From CAZRSW01 sp964602845 (lineage in GTDB: Bacteria > Chloroflexota > Dehalococcoidia > Lucifugimonadales > UBA826), in assembly GCA_964602845.1 (NCBI GenBank), contig CAZRSW010000004.1:1-64000 (forward strand): 64,000 nt of DNA, in the 5' to 3' direction. The notes under the pieces were generated by a model that had not been told where the DNA came from, ran no database searches, and saw only the letters and a program-made list of their open reading frames with translations. Each line of letters starts with the position of its first letter. Positions within the stretch are counted from its first letter, which is position 1. The translations under genes and the position numbers were made by a program. This document shows positions 36,801 through 45,445 of the stretch, piece after piece.

Positions 36801-37397
36801 AGTGGTCACATCCATTCCGTAGGATTCAATCTTTACACTCGTATACTTTCGGAGGCCGTGGAAGAATTAAGATTCCGAGAGACTAATGGTGATACGACAA
36901 ACATTAAGGACAGTGGATCATGGTCAGATGTCCTTATAGATCTGGGTATTCCCTCTGGATTACCTAAAGAATACATACCTGATCTGCCAACAAGATTAGA
37001 CATATACCATAAGCTCATCAGTACTAGAACATTGGATGCAGCGCAACTACTAGAAAGTGAATTAATTGACAGATTTGGTTCGCTCCCATGGCAAGTTGAA
37101 AACCTTTTATTCAGTCTACGCCTCAAGATCACTACCATAGGTTCAGGAATAGAATCAATCCAGCGGATCGGTGACAAAATCATTCTGCAGTTCCCTTACG
37201 AGATACAATCATCGCGGAAAATCTTCGAAGGGATTCTTGGTGAGAAATGGAAGATAGGGAACATGCAAATACGATCCACAATCAGCCAATTAGGCACCGA
37301 TTGGGAAAAAACATTATACGTTGTTATAAAAACCTTGTCTGATTTCAAGAGAGATATGGAAAAGAGATTAGACGAATCAGCTTTGATTCAATCCTGA
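33855..37397 (+). CDS. mfd: Transcription-repair coupling factor
   Basis: Mfd removes RNA polymerase stalled at DNA lesions and recruits UvrA. The 1180-residue protein has the UvrB-like N-terminal part, then the RNA polymerase-interacting segment (DYVVHVEHGIAKFLG, about residues 496-510). The translocase motor follows, with Walker A GDVGYGKTE, DEEQRFG, TATPIPRTLHMS and QLRGRIGRSSQ, and then the C-terminal TRCF domain. The length matches the family. No Shine-Dalgarno sequence precedes ATG 33855, while CATAAT/TAATAT lies about ten bases before it, so a very short leader is possible. The stop overlaps the end of the converging HAD gene by ten bases. Confidence 0.97.
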   Translation: MSIFNLTEILETTVEYRRLIAATASQSSKVSIQVIDEAVPFLITKLWSDLKAPVLLICPTPELAERLKERVTGWAEGQITPLRFVETEALPFEKITTDTDTSRTRIEVLNQLSAMSNSPHILITSVAALAQTTIDLKSFQNTRQTLRVNDITSIDHMMEKWIQSGYTFVPNVYVPGTASRRGGILDIYPSSSEAPYRIEFDDNQICSLRRFNPSTQRSQEQIESIEIMPAVETLPTVVDKSKVEKILTGLDLSNCSVSTSENFRQDMHSLLEGHYVENIDMYSGFFNHGNLLDYFPKNGLIIKYRPSDLNASAWDTEERIAELRSTKERRGDIPYRFPSNRLTWKTLERLLDGWDRQLNIMPWGADDLVHHNIHIMPFSSPPLHYGNLETIMSDAEEIRKNQGLFVAQTAHAKSLSEIFQANDVEHDLQINMEKCPAPGSSTLIQKPSHSIGDGFVLNNIGKRLMLMGDTEIYGVKKKRRTAQRRSAQREAFFEEIEPGDYVVHVEHGIAKFLGTGTPSEQDSEQEYMILQYAQGDRLYVPFDHLDRVAAYVAPMEKSPSLTRLGTQEWSRTKSRVEKSTKEMASELLSLYAERELAEGHAAAPDTKWQRELEASFPFEETPDQLTTLAEIKYDMESNRPMDRLVCGDVGYGKTEIALRAAFKSVMEGYQVAVLVPTTVLAQQHYETFKDRMKAYPTKLSVLSRFRSASEQKQILEKIKDGSIDICIGTHRLVQKDVNFKKLGLVIIDEEQRFGVAHKEKLKQMRKQVDVLTLTATPIPRTLHMSLAGVRDMSTIETAPDERLPIKTYVSEFNDDLIREAILRELDRQGQVYFLHNRIYNIEHMSERIRSLVPEARIGIAHGQMPEGELEKSMALFSSGQTDVLICTTIIESGLDIPNANTLIVNRADFFGLSQLYQLRGRIGRSSQRAYSYLLIPSARNVTEAAERRLKAMLSATGLGSGFKIAMKDLELRGAGSILGSEQSGHIHSVGFNLYTRILSEAVEELRFRETNGDTTNIKDSGSWSDVLIDLGIPSGLPKEYIPDLPTRLDIYHKLISTRTLDAAQLLESELIDRFGSLPWQVENLLFSLRLKITTIGSGIESIQRIGDKIILQFPYEIQSSRKIFEGILGEKWKIGNMQIRSTISQLGTDWEKTLYVVIKTLSDFKRDMEKRLDESALIQS

Positions 37398-38092
37398 CAA
37401 AGAACTCCCGCCAAATCAGATAGGTTTTCAATTCGTTTACATCGAGAAAACCCTCTGTGATTACCGTCTCTGTCCAATAGAACAGGGGTGATACCTACCT
37501 TTTCCGCGCCACAGATGTCAGACTCAACTTGGTCGCCAACATGCATAGCTTCAGATATTGAAACCTTAGCCTGTCGCAACGCCTCTTTGAAGATAGTAGG
37601 GTGGGGCTTTTCCATACCTACTTCAAGGGACGTTACAGCAAGATCAATATAATCCTGGAGAAAGAATTTAGAGACCAAATCTCTCCCCGACATGTTCATA
37701 TTCGATATCAGACCTAGAGTAATACCCCTCTTCTTCAAAAGATCAAGAATGGGAAACACGTCATCATAAACTACCAAGTCATAAGGTATATTTCTTATTG
37801 CCAGCCACACTTTTCCTGCAGTCGAATGATCAACTCTCACTCCGCTTCCAGCAAGAATTAGTCGCTCATATTCACAAAAAAACTTAAATTTTTCTCCTTC
37901 TGACATTAATCTTAAAGGTCTAGTGATATTCTGCTTCCCCATAAACTTGTCGGCCTCAGAATAACCTTTCAAAACCCCTTTTCTAGTCACGGTTATATTA
38001 AAGTCGGCGCACGCTTGAGATTGAATTTCAAATCTGGAAGGGCTAAACCCCGCCAACGTACCATAAATATCAAAGAATACTGCCTTAATCAT
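37388..38092 (-). CDS. HAD superfamily hydrolase
   Basis: This is a small-molecule phosphatase-like HAD protein of 234 residues. Motif I is FFDIYGTL (with Asp nucleophile, Tyr in place of the second Asp, as in many haloacid dehalogenase-like proteins). Motif II is LGLISNMN, the motif III Lys is in GMEKPHPTIF, and motif IV is HVGDQVESDICGAEKVG. The cap is helical (subclass I). The absence of the second Asp in motif I suggests dehalogenase or phosphatase activity of unknown substrate. It converges on mfd at its 3' end and is divergent from the HypE-like gene, 62 bases away. Confidence 0.83.
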   Translation of the reverse strand: MIKAVFFDIYGTLAGFSPSRFEIQSQACADFNITVTRKGVLKGYSEADKFMGKQNITRPLRLMSEGEKFKFFCEYERLILAGSGVRVDHSTAGKVWLAIRNIPYDLVVYDDVFPILDLLKKRGITLGLISNMNMSGRDLVSKFFLQDYIDLAVTSLEVGMEKPHPTIFKEALRQAKVSISEAMHVGDQVESDICGAEKVGITPVLLDRDGNHRGFSRCKRIENLSDLAGVLCQD

Positions 38093-38154
38093 TTCAACAT
38101 TATGATAGCATCCATAAGAATTAATATTTGCAAGCGGTACAAAAGAGGTTTTGA

Positions 38155-39174
38155 ATGCGCACAGGTAAATTAAGCCAGGAGTTTCTTTCGGATCTCCTGA
38201 AATCTGTCCCGTTATCGGATCCTCGAGTCCACTTGGGTCCTGAAGTTGGGGAAGATGCAGCGCTGATTGACATCGGTGACAAATATCTGGTCGCTAAAAC
38301 GGACCCCATAACATTTACTACAAAAGACATCGGCTGGTATGCGGTTCAGGTAAATACTAATGATATTGCGGTAATGGGGGCTACTGCCAAGTGGATGCTA
38401 GCCACTATATTGTTGCCCGAGTCAGTAGAAGAAGAGGCCATCCGAAATATTTTTCAGCAAATGACAAAAGCATGTACCGATCTCTGTATTAATCTTGTCG
38501 GGGGGCATACAGAGGTAACTGGCAAATTAGATAGACCACTCGTCATTGCTACAATGTTAGGCGAAGTTGACAAGGGTTCTGAGATTCTAACCTCTGGAGC
38601 AAAATCTGGAGATTCAATATTAATGACAAAAGAAATAGCTATTGAGGGTTCCTCAATACTAGCTCACGAAGCGGAAGAACATCTCCTTGCAAGTGGGATA
38701 GATGGAAGTTTAATTGGATTAGGAAAGAATTTGTTAACATCCCCTGGTATTAGCGTAGTACCGGAAGCCAAAGCTATCGCGTCAACGGGGAAAGTCAACG
38801 CTATGCATGATCCCACGGAAGGAGGCATAATTGGAGGGTTGCGAGAGCTGGCAGCATGCTCTGAATTGAGTGTTCATATATATGGAGACACGATACCTAA
38901 ATTGGATTGTACACGTTATTTTTGCGACGCCCTGAGCCTAGATCCTCTTGGACTGTTGGCATCCGGTTCTCTACTAGCTTGTGTGCCATCAAACGACGAA
39001 ATGATGATCATCAATTTACTTGCCAATAATGGAATCATAGCTTGCAAGATAGGTGAGATGACAGACGTATCGCTAGGGAATCAAATTACTTATGGAGATA
39101 TCACAACTAATCTACCGTATTTTGATCGAGATGAATTGGCAAGATACTTTTCAGAATCTGCTGACATCCAATAA
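38155..39174 (+). CDS. AIR synthase-related protein (HypE-like)
   Basis: The 339-residue protein belongs to the PurM/HypE/SelD/ThiL ATP-binding superfamily. The signs are GPEVGEDAALIDIGD and TDPITFTTKDIGWYAVQVNTNDIAVMGA, followed by VVGGHTEVT-like GGHTEVTG and HDPTEGGIIGGLRELA. The length is right for HypE. It lacks the C-terminal PRIC cysteine that HypE uses to make the cyanide ligand, and no hydrogenase genes are visible, so true [NiFe] maturation is unlikely. Thiamine-monophosphate kinase is another relative. AGAGG precedes ATG 38155. Confidence 0.8.
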   Translation: MRTGKLSQEFLSDLLKSVPLSDPRVHLGPEVGEDAALIDIGDKYLVAKTDPITFTTKDIGWYAVQVNTNDIAVMGATAKWMLATILLPESVEEEAIRNIFQQMTKACTDLCINLVGGHTEVTGKLDRPLVIATMLGEVDKGSEILTSGAKSGDSILMTKEIAIEGSSILAHEAEEHLLASGIDGSLIGLGKNLLTSPGISVVPEAKAIASTGKVNAMHDPTEGGIIGGLRELAACSELSVHIYGDTIPKLDCTRYFCDALSLDPLGLLASGSLLACVPSNDEMMIINLLANNGIIACKIGEMTDVSLGNQITYGDITTNLPYFDRDELARYFSESADIQ

Positions 39175-39287
39175 ACCATTAAACTCAAACGAACCAATTC
39201 ACCCCAAATGAGAGATACATGAACTTGAAAGACATGGATTGAGAAGCTATAAATTACAAAAATCAACCTGCATTGAGGATAAATCTA

Positions 39288-39764
39288 TTGATAATAGAAG
39301 GTAAATACATATTCGACGCCCCGCTCCTTGCAGTCTGGAATCATCTACAGTCTCCAGAAGCGATTGCTGGATGCATTCCAGGATGCGACAGATTTGAACC
39401 CGCCGGAGAAAACCAATTTAACGTAGAAATGAATGTCAAAGTGGCCGCAATAAGAGGAAAGTATTCCGGCACTGTTGCAGTGTCAGATATTTCCTATCTA
39501 GAGACTTATACTATGACAGTCACAGGAAGAGGAACTGGAGGCAATATAAAAGCTACAGGGATCCTAAACTTTACAGCTGTAGACAACCATACTGAAGTGT
39601 CTGTTTCAGGGGAGGCACAAGTTACTGGATTAATTGCTAGAGTCGGTCAACGCATCATGAGTGGAGCCTCAAGGATGCTGATGAATCAATTCTTCACGTG
39701 CATGAAATCGCACATAGAACCCGATACTAATCTACTGACAAACGACGATCAGGAGCTTGAATAG
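39288..39764 (+). CDS. CoxG family (SRPBCC) protein
   Basis: The protein has 158 residues and a START/SRPBCC fold. CoxG proteins accompany carbon monoxide dehydrogenase and similar molybdenum hydroxylases. The typical N-terminus IEGKYIFDAPLLAVWNHL and the central block GCIPGCDRFEP, then GTVAVSD and TGRGTGG, fit the family. I start at TTG 39288, seven to nine bases after GAGG, since the family begins with this segment. The 15-base longer reading from TTG 39273 is possible. No cox genes are adjacent. The role (membrane attachment or hydrophobic ligand binding) is inferred. Confidence 0.82.
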   Translation: MIIEGKYIFDAPLLAVWNHLQSPEAIAGCIPGCDRFEPAGENQFNVEMNVKVAAIRGKYSGTVAVSDISYLETYTMTVTGRGTGGNIKATGILNFTAVDNHTEVSVSGEAQVTGLIARVGQRIMSGASRMLMNQFFTCMKSHIEPDTNLLTNDDQELE

Positions 39765-39840
39765 TGGATAAAAGATACCATCATCGATAAGTGGTGACAC
39801 TAAAGGTGCCCAAATTGCCACAACTGAGCTTTCAATAAAT

Positions 39841-40461
39841 TCAGTCTAGCTCCTTATAAAGGATCCTGTTACTCTTCACGTCAAGATCTACCTCTTCATC
39901 GGCTTCTAATAATAACCTAGCATTATTCCACAGTCCGGACTCACTAATGGCACCAACCCAGCGACCTAGCACTCTGCCATCACGATTGATAAAAAACGTG
40001 ACAGGTAATCCTGTAACACCATAATCGATAGTGATTTGGCCTCCATGATCGAGAATGTTAGGAAAGGTTATCCCAAAATCCTTCAGATATTTGAGTGCAT
40101 CTTCTTCAGTATCTTGGACATTAACCCCCAATAAGACTAACCCAGAGTCCATGTTTTCACGCCATATCTTTTCCAATCCAGGCGCTTCAGCCCTACAGGG
40201 AGGACACCAAGAAGCCCAAAAGTTAATCATGACGGGCATCCCTTCATAGTCGGCCAATGACACTACTCGGCCAGTGCCTAAATCCAACGATTCAAAAGGG
40301 GGTGATTGTTTGCCAACGAGAACTTCTCCACTTCTCCCCGTGGCTGAAGTTTTACCGATTAAGCCCAAGGCCATTAATGCCATGAATCCAGCGATCAGAC
40401 CGGCCAAACCCATAATCACTAAGCCCTTGATTAATCTACTGGAGTTAACCTTTTCAGCCAT
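39841..40461 (-). CDS. TlpA/ResA-type thiol-disulfide oxidoreductase
   Basis: This is a 206-residue extracytoplasmic redoxin. A single N-terminal anchor (LIKGLVIMGLAGLIAGFMALMALGLIG, about residues 9-35) is followed by GKQSPPFESLDLGTG and the active site NFWASWCPPCRAE (C-x2-C). The cis-Pro region is GLPVTFFINRDGRVLGRW. Likely roles are reduction of disulfides in cytochrome c maturation or similar. It is transcribed alone. The converging CoxG gene ends 76 bases away. Confidence 0.88.
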   Translation of the reverse strand: MAEKVNSSRLIKGLVIMGLAGLIAGFMALMALGLIGKTSATGRSGEVLVGKQSPPFESLDLGTGRVVSLADYEGMPVMINFWASWCPPCRAEAPGLEKIWRENMDSGLVLLGVNVQDTEEDALKYLKDFGITFPNILDHGGQITIDYGVTGLPVTFFINRDGRVLGRWVGAISESGLWNNARLLLEADEEVDLDVKSNRILYKELD

Positions 40462-40656
40462 ATAACAAAATTCGCTGGATCATATAGAGCATTTTTTCAA
40501 CGCACCACACTAATCTCTGTTGGTAGGCCCTTAACAGAATTACGGCGGACCTGGTCACAGATAACTCATCACACCCTGGTATGACCCATACATAGACCTG
40601 ACTACCCACCTCCATCTCCTAAAACCGGAAATATAAATCCCAAGAGATATTAACTT

Positions 40657-42297
40657 TTAAAAGGTCGATACTTTCCTATCCAAGCTTGTGTGAACATCAA
40701 TCAAAACTGTTTTCCCGTCCGCATTTAATCTTCTGGCCTCAGAAATCGCACTAGCGATCTCCCCTGGTTCTGTCACAGTTATCCCTACAGCTCCTAAGCC
40801 TTCGGCTATTTTGGCGTAGTCACCGGTCATATGTGTAGTCCCGAAAGATTCTTTTGCGGTAGGATACCCCCCTGGGTACGTCGCCATGCCACCATTATTT
40901 AGAACAACGGTTGTTATGGGGGCTCCAGCTCGTACTGAGGTTTCAATATCAAGGCCCGACATACCAAAAGCTCCATCACCCATAAAATTAAGACAGAATT
41001 TGTCCGGACAAGCAAGCTTTACACCTGTCATAAGCGGTATACCATACCCAAGGTGAGTCGTTTTACCCCAGCCCACATAGCTATGAGGAACTGTGGCAGT
41101 GTAAAATGGCATTATCATATCCCGAGGGGCACCAGCATCATGGGTAACCACACTATTCTCCTTGTCCAAACCACGTTCCAATTCTCCTATAACACGATAC
41201 GCACTTATCGGAACCTCATCTGACGACAAGAGAGCAACCCATTCATTCATCCATTCCTTATGTATATCGGCTATCTGCTGAGCCACGCCAGTCGTACCTC
41301 TCTTCCCCCCCTCACCTAGCTGCCGTTTTGCCTCACTAATCAAATTTTGGAGGGTGAGTTTCGCATCACCCACTAGTCCAACGTCTACAGAAAAATCTTT
41401 GTTTAAATCGGAAATTGTTTCCGTGTTGTGAATCATTAGTTTCCCATCTGGAATAGGCTGCCCATAGCCAGTTCTAGTCAGACTGGACCCTACTCCCAAT
41501 AAGACATCCGACTCCTGTAACCATTCCCAAGCCTCTTTAGAGGTAGCAGCACTTCCTGATCCCAATGACAACGGATGTCTTTGATCAAACCCAGACTTCC
41601 CAGGCATCGTGCAGTAAACAGGTATTTCCATCAACTCTGCAAATTCCTGTAACTCCTTGGTTGCACCGGACAAGAGGACCCCCATCCCTGACCAAATAAC
41701 TGGCTTTTTCGCAGAGGCTAACAGTTTGACAGCCTCAACAACATCTGCTTGATCTGGGGCAAATCTATGCCTTTTGGGAGGTGAATAAGACGCCAATATA
41801 TCCTCGTCAATCTCCATTGCTCCTATGTCTTGGGGAATTTCAACTATTACTGGACCAGGACGTCCGTTCCGCAATGCATGAAATGCCCTCCTCATGACTG
41901 CAGTCACCTGGGAAGGTTGGAAAATGACTTCGGAAAAGACAGAGACCGATTCGTAGGTTCGAGCTGGTGAAAAATTTGGCTGTACCGACCTAGACGCTAC
42001 CGGCGGACCACCTGGGAGATACAAGATAGGTACATTGTCGGCATAGGCTTGAGCAAGGCCTCCCATAGTATTCTCAGAACCGGGTCCTCCTTGTGTAATA
42101 AGTACTCCAAATTCCTCACGATTTTTCATGCGACTGAATCCATCAACTGCCATAGCCGCACCCCGTTCTTGCCTAAACATTATGGGATTAATGCCAACTT
42201 TGGCGACAGATTCGATCAACTCATTTGACGGGAAACAACCTGTCCAAGTCACTCCTTCAACTCTTAAAATTCGAGCTACAGCGTCTATTACCTTCAT
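40657..42297 (-). CDS. Thiamine pyrophosphate-dependent enzyme (acetolactate synthase-like)
   Basis: This 546-residue TPP enzyme has the usual three domains. The N-terminal Pyr domain contains the activating Glu44 in FRQERGAAMAVDGFSR. The central TPP_enzyme_M-type domain includes PVIWSGMGVLLSG. The C-terminal PP domain carries the cofactor motif GDGAFGMSG...LNN. It is similar in layout to acetolactate synthase, benzoylformate decarboxylase and oxalyl-CoA decarboxylase. No small regulatory subunit is next to it, so a biosynthetic IlvB is less likely. GGAGGA lies eight bases before ATG. The substrate is unknown. Confidence 0.85.
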   Translation of the reverse strand: MKVIDAVARILRVEGVTWTGCFPSNELIESVAKVGINPIMFRQERGAAMAVDGFSRMKNREEFGVLITQGGPGSENTMGGLAQAYADNVPILYLPGGPPVASRSVQPNFSPARTYESVSVFSEVIFQPSQVTAVMRRAFHALRNGRPGPVIVEIPQDIGAMEIDEDILASYSPPKRHRFAPDQADVVEAVKLLASAKKPVIWSGMGVLLSGATKELQEFAELMEIPVYCTMPGKSGFDQRHPLSLGSGSAATSKEAWEWLQESDVLLGVGSSLTRTGYGQPIPDGKLMIHNTETISDLNKDFSVDVGLVGDAKLTLQNLISEAKRQLGEGGKRGTTGVAQQIADIHKEWMNEWVALLSSDEVPISAYRVIGELERGLDKENSVVTHDAGAPRDMIMPFYTATVPHSYVGWGKTTHLGYGIPLMTGVKLACPDKFCLNFMGDGAFGMSGLDIETSVRAGAPITTVVLNNGGMATYPGGYPTAKESFGTTHMTGDYAKIAEGLGAVGITVTEPGEIASAISEARRLNADGKTVLIDVHTSLDRKVSTF

Positions 42298-42535
42298 CTA
42301 ATAAGTCCTCCACTATTTGTATCTTGTACCACACTTTTTGTTGGTACAACTATCATGTACATTGCATAAAAACGGGCGCAATCACCATTGTAGATTGAGT
42401 TCACGTCTTTAATCAACCGGGGCAAGTTAACACTAATTTGGATGCCATATACATCTCGTGAGTTGTATCCAATGAGAGTACAATAGTTCCACCTATGTTT
42501 ACGCCATTGTTATATAGACTGAGTCCATTAGTAAT

Positions 42536-43273
42536 TTGAATATAGGATCAGAAGTCCATTACTTAGCCGACACGATATCCACCATGGAAGAATGTCGACG
42601 CCTTGCCCTCCAAGGATATCCTGAAGGTACCGTTGTATTTGCAAATTCCCAGAAAGCCGGGCGAGGCCGTTTTTCTAGGTCTTGGATATCTCCACGTGGT
42701 GAAAATTTGCAAATATCGATTTTAATCAGGCCTTCTCCGCAGCAACTATCTCATTCCAATATGTCGGCAGCCTTGGCCATTTCTGATGCAGTAGAAGAAA
42801 TCACCGGACAAGAAAGCCAAATAAAATGGCCCAACGATGTTGAAGTACTTGGGAAAAAGATAGCAGGTATATTGGTAGAATCTGAAATAACTAACAGGAA
42901 CACATCTTACGCTATCATAGGGATAGGCTTAAATGTCAATTTACAACCAAAGTTGCACGGAGAAATAGCAGACAAAGCGACCAGCCTCGTAGAACTTTGT
43001 CAAAGATATGTGAGCCGCCCACAAACCCTACGAGTACTGATGCACCACCTAAATTATTATTATGACCTTGTTAAAAACGACATCTCTCTGTTAGAAATGT
43101 GGAAAGCTAAGCTCAATACCCTAGGTAAACTAATTAGCTTATCCACGCAGTCAGGGATAGTGTCAGGCATTGCAGAGTCCATAAACGAAGATGGAACAAT
43201 CAACATTCGACTTGATAACAACACTATATTCACAGGATCATCAGGTGAAGTAACGATGCAGAGACATTTTTAG
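42536..43273 (+). CDS. birA: Biotin--[acetyl-CoA-carboxylase] ligase
   Basis: The enzyme activates biotin as biotinyl-AMP and transfers it to carboxylase carrier proteins. The N-terminal half carries ANSQKAGRGRFSRSWISPRG, the biotin/AMP-binding loop, and KWPNDVEVLGKKIAGILVE. The C-terminal SH3-like part (GIVSGIAESINEDG) is complete. At 245 residues it lacks the DNA-binding domain of E. coli BirA, so it is a group I ligase without autoregulation. The start is TTG 42536, with no clear binding site; a later start is possible. It converges on yggT. Confidence 0.92.
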   Translation: MNIGSEVHYLADTISTMEECRRLALQGYPEGTVVFANSQKAGRGRFSRSWISPRGENLQISILIRPSPQQLSHSNMSAALAISDAVEEITGQESQIKWPNDVEVLGKKIAGILVESEITNRNTSYAIIGIGLNVNLQPKLHGEIADKATSLVELCQRYVSRPQTLRVLMHHLNYYYDLVKNDISLLEMWKAKLNTLGKLISLSTQSGIVSGIAESINEDGTINIRLDNNTIFTGSSGEVTMQRHF

Positions 43274-43318
43274 TCGACCTATCGCAAAATTGTTTTTTTT
43301 ACGATTCAAGAGACAGGC

Positions 43319-43585
43319 CTAAGGAATCAGTTTCCGCACCATACTTTCGGCGATTTGAAGCACTATAATCAATACTATCGGCGAAAAATCGAACATGCCG
43401 GTCCTCGGCAGCAGCCGTCGGATAGGAGAAAGAAGTGGCTCAGTGACAACCCAAGACAGTCGGAGTACATGAGCAAACGGATTATCCGCACTAACATTGA
43501 ACCATGACCCGAGAACACGAATAAATATAGCTACCCAAATTACCTTGGCCAATATCCAAAGGAAGAAAAAAAGGAATTCGCCCAC
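43319..43585 (-). CDS. YggT family integral membrane protein
   Basis: This short 88-residue YggT-domain protein has two membrane helices (about residues 5-25 and 65-83), separated by LGSWFNVSADNPFAHVLRLSWVVTEPLLSPIRRLLP, the family core. YggT proteins are linked to osmotic tolerance and division in some bacteria, but no biochemical role is settled. GTG 43585 overlaps the proC stop by one base (TAGTG), so it is translated with proC. proC-yggT is a common gene pair. Confidence 0.9.
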   Translation of the reverse strand: MGEFLFFFLWILAKVIWVAIFIRVLGSWFNVSADNPFAHVLRLSWVVTEPLLSPIRRLLPRTGMFDFSPIVLIIVLQIAESMVRKLIP

Positions 43586-44388
43586 TAATTTAATCCTAAC
43601 TGCAAGGAACGATCATAAGCAGCCCTCACGGCCGTCATTATGGACCCCCTAAAACCTGCATTCTCCAAGGAAAGAATTGCCTCAATAGTCGTTCCGCCCG
43701 GAGACGTAACTAAATCTCTAAGAGAAGCCGTATGTTCTCCACTCAGCTTAACCATTTCTGTAGAACCTAAAACGGTCCCGATCGTAAGAACTTTTGCCAT
43801 TTCTCTAGGCATACCTAAACTAACTCCACCATCAATTAATGCCTCTATGAAAAGCAACACATACGCCGGACCGCTTGCGCTCAGCGCAGTAGACATATCC
43901 AATAATTTCTCATCATGGACAAAATATTCCTCTCCTACGGCATTTAATATCCTAGCGGTCAGAGCTCTATATTCTTCAGACACGGAGGGTGCACAAGCCC
44001 ATACCGACATGCTTTTACCTATCTGAGCAGCTGTATTAGGCATAACTCTTATCACGGTCGGATGATTAATGCTCATAGCTATTTTCTCTAGAGTCATACC
44101 AGCTACTATGGATATTACCACCTGGTCTTCCCTAAGATTATCTTTGAGAATGGGCATAACAGAAGACATGGTTTGAGGCTTAATAGCTAGTATAACGACA
44201 TCACTAGACTCAATAACTTCCTCATTACTTTCAGATACGTCAACGCCGTACTCAAGATGCAGATATTCAAGTTTGTTACTCAACGGATCAGATACTACTA
44301 TATCTCCAGATGAAAATACTCCAAAATCTAGGGTGCCTTTTATGAGTGCCTCCGCCATTACTCCACCACCGATAAATGATACTTTCAT
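43585..44388 (-). CDS. proC: Pyrroline-5-carboxylate reductase
   Basis: This enzyme catalyses the last step of proline synthesis, reducing pyrroline-5-carboxylate with NAD(P)H. It has 267 residues. The Rossmann start is KVSFIGGGVMAEALIKG, and VIRVMPNTAAQIGKSMSVWA follows. The substrate region is ALSASGPAYVLLFIEALIDGGVSLGMPR, with TVLGSTEMVKL and the ending SPGGTTIEAI. All family blocks are intact. It is downstream of pdxA (39 bases) and just upstream of yggT. Confidence 0.96.
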   Translation of the reverse strand: MKVSFIGGGVMAEALIKGTLDFGVFSSGDIVVSDPLSNKLEYLHLEYGVDVSESNEEVIESSDVVILAIKPQTMSSVMPILKDNLREDQVVISIVAGMTLEKIAMSINHPTVIRVMPNTAAQIGKSMSVWACAPSVSEEYRALTARILNAVGEEYFVHDEKLLDMSTALSASGPAYVLLFIEALIDGGVSLGMPREMAKVLTIGTVLGSTEMVKLSGEHTASLRDLVTSPGGTTIEAILSLENAGFRGSIMTAVRAAYDRSLQLGLN

Positions 44389-44427
44389 TGTTGGTCCCCC
44401 CCTTATTTTTACCCTGAGATACTATTG

Positions 44428-45432
44428 TTACGGCAGCTTGCTTTCACTTACGAGGCTCACAGCTACGTTAATCGCCTCCTTCATGCTCACATGGTCGGCG
44501 ATTCCTCTGCCAGCTATATCAAACGCAGTACCATGATCAACAGAGGTTCTTACGAACGGCAAACCAAGATTGACACTAACACTGTGGGCCCAATCATGAA
44601 CTTTTATAGGTATATGACCCTGGTCATGGTACATAGCTAAGACGACATCATATTCTCCATTGATATTTTGGTTAAATATTGTGTCGGCGGGAATCGGCCC
44701 AAAAACACTAATGCCCATGCCCTTCGCCTCCTCTACAGCGGGAGCAATTTCATTAGCTTCCTCATCCCCTAATAACCCACCATCACTGGCATGAGGATTA
44801 AGAGCAGATACACCGATTCGGGGATTTATAAAGCCCCACTTTTTAAAGTGTTGATAAGTCAATACTATTTTCGAAAGGATTTTCTCTTTGGTCACGTAGT
44901 CACACGCCACACGTAAAGACCTATGAGTCGTCAGGTGAACCACTCTAAGAGTCCTCGCCATCAGCATAGTCGCAACTTCCGTTGACTCAGTCTGACTTTG
45001 AAATATTTCCATGTGGCCTATATCTTTATGGCCGGCGAGACTACAAGCTTCCTTGTTAATGGGCGCCGTAGCAATAGCCTGTACGTCTCCTCTAGCTGCA
45101 AGTTCCCCGGCCTGTAATATCCAATCTACCGATGCCTGTCCAGATATTGGAGATACACGGCCATACTCTATTTCTTCATAATTCAAATTCTGGGAATCAA
45201 GTACAGTTATAGTCCCATATCTTCCATCAATTTGTTTCAATGAGTTAACAGACTTAACAGTATAAGCACTACCAATTAACGCTAATGCATCCTTCATGGC
45301 CTGACTGTTACCAACAACAAATGGACAACATTTCTCGTAGATTGCCTGATCTAACAATGCCTTTGCAGCAACCTCTGGTCCGATCCCCGAGGGATCTCCC
45401 ATTGTTACTGCTACAAGCGGTCTTTTCTTCAA
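44428..45432 (-). CDS. pdxA: 4-hydroxythreonine-4-phosphate dehydrogenase
   Basis: This is an enzyme of vitamin B6 synthesis: it oxidises 4-phosphohydroxy-L-threonine, and the product is later used by PdxJ. Family blocks visible are VAVTMGDPSGIGPEVAAKAL at the N-terminus, TAPINKEACSLAGHKDIGHME, VHLTTHRSL and AMYHDQGHIPIK (with His metal ligands). I chose TTG 45432 (334 residues), because GGAGGG lies seven bases upstream. A TTG at 45462 would add ten residues and would place that site inside the gene. It follows nrdJ by 167 bases and may have its own promoter. proC and yggT follow. Confidence 0.94.
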   Translation of the reverse strand: MKKRPLVAVTMGDPSGIGPEVAAKALLDQAIYEKCCPFVVGNSQAMKDALALIGSAYTVKSVNSLKQIDGRYGTITVLDSQNLNYEEIEYGRVSPISGQASVDWILQAGELAARGDVQAIATAPINKEACSLAGHKDIGHMEIFQSQTESTEVATMLMARTLRVVHLTTHRSLRVACDYVTKEKILSKIVLTYQHFKKWGFINPRIGVSALNPHASDGGLLGDEEANEIAPAVEEAKGMGISVFGPIPADTIFNQNINGEYDVVLAMYHDQGHIPIKVHDWAHSVSVNLGLPFVRTSVDHGTAFDIAGRGIADHVSMKEAINVAVSLVSESKLP

Positions 45433-45439
45433 AGACAGT

Positions 45440-45445
45440 CCCTCC
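45440..45445 (-). promoter_or_regulatory. Ribosome binding site fixing the pdxA start
   Basis: GGAGGG on the minus strand, seven bases before TTG 45432. Confidence 0.7.

Noticed and set aside
42298..42535. Possible RNA gene or TPP riboswitch in the 238-base divergent space before birA
   Set aside because: No THI-box signatures and no tRNA arms. It probably holds only the promoters of the two flanking genes.
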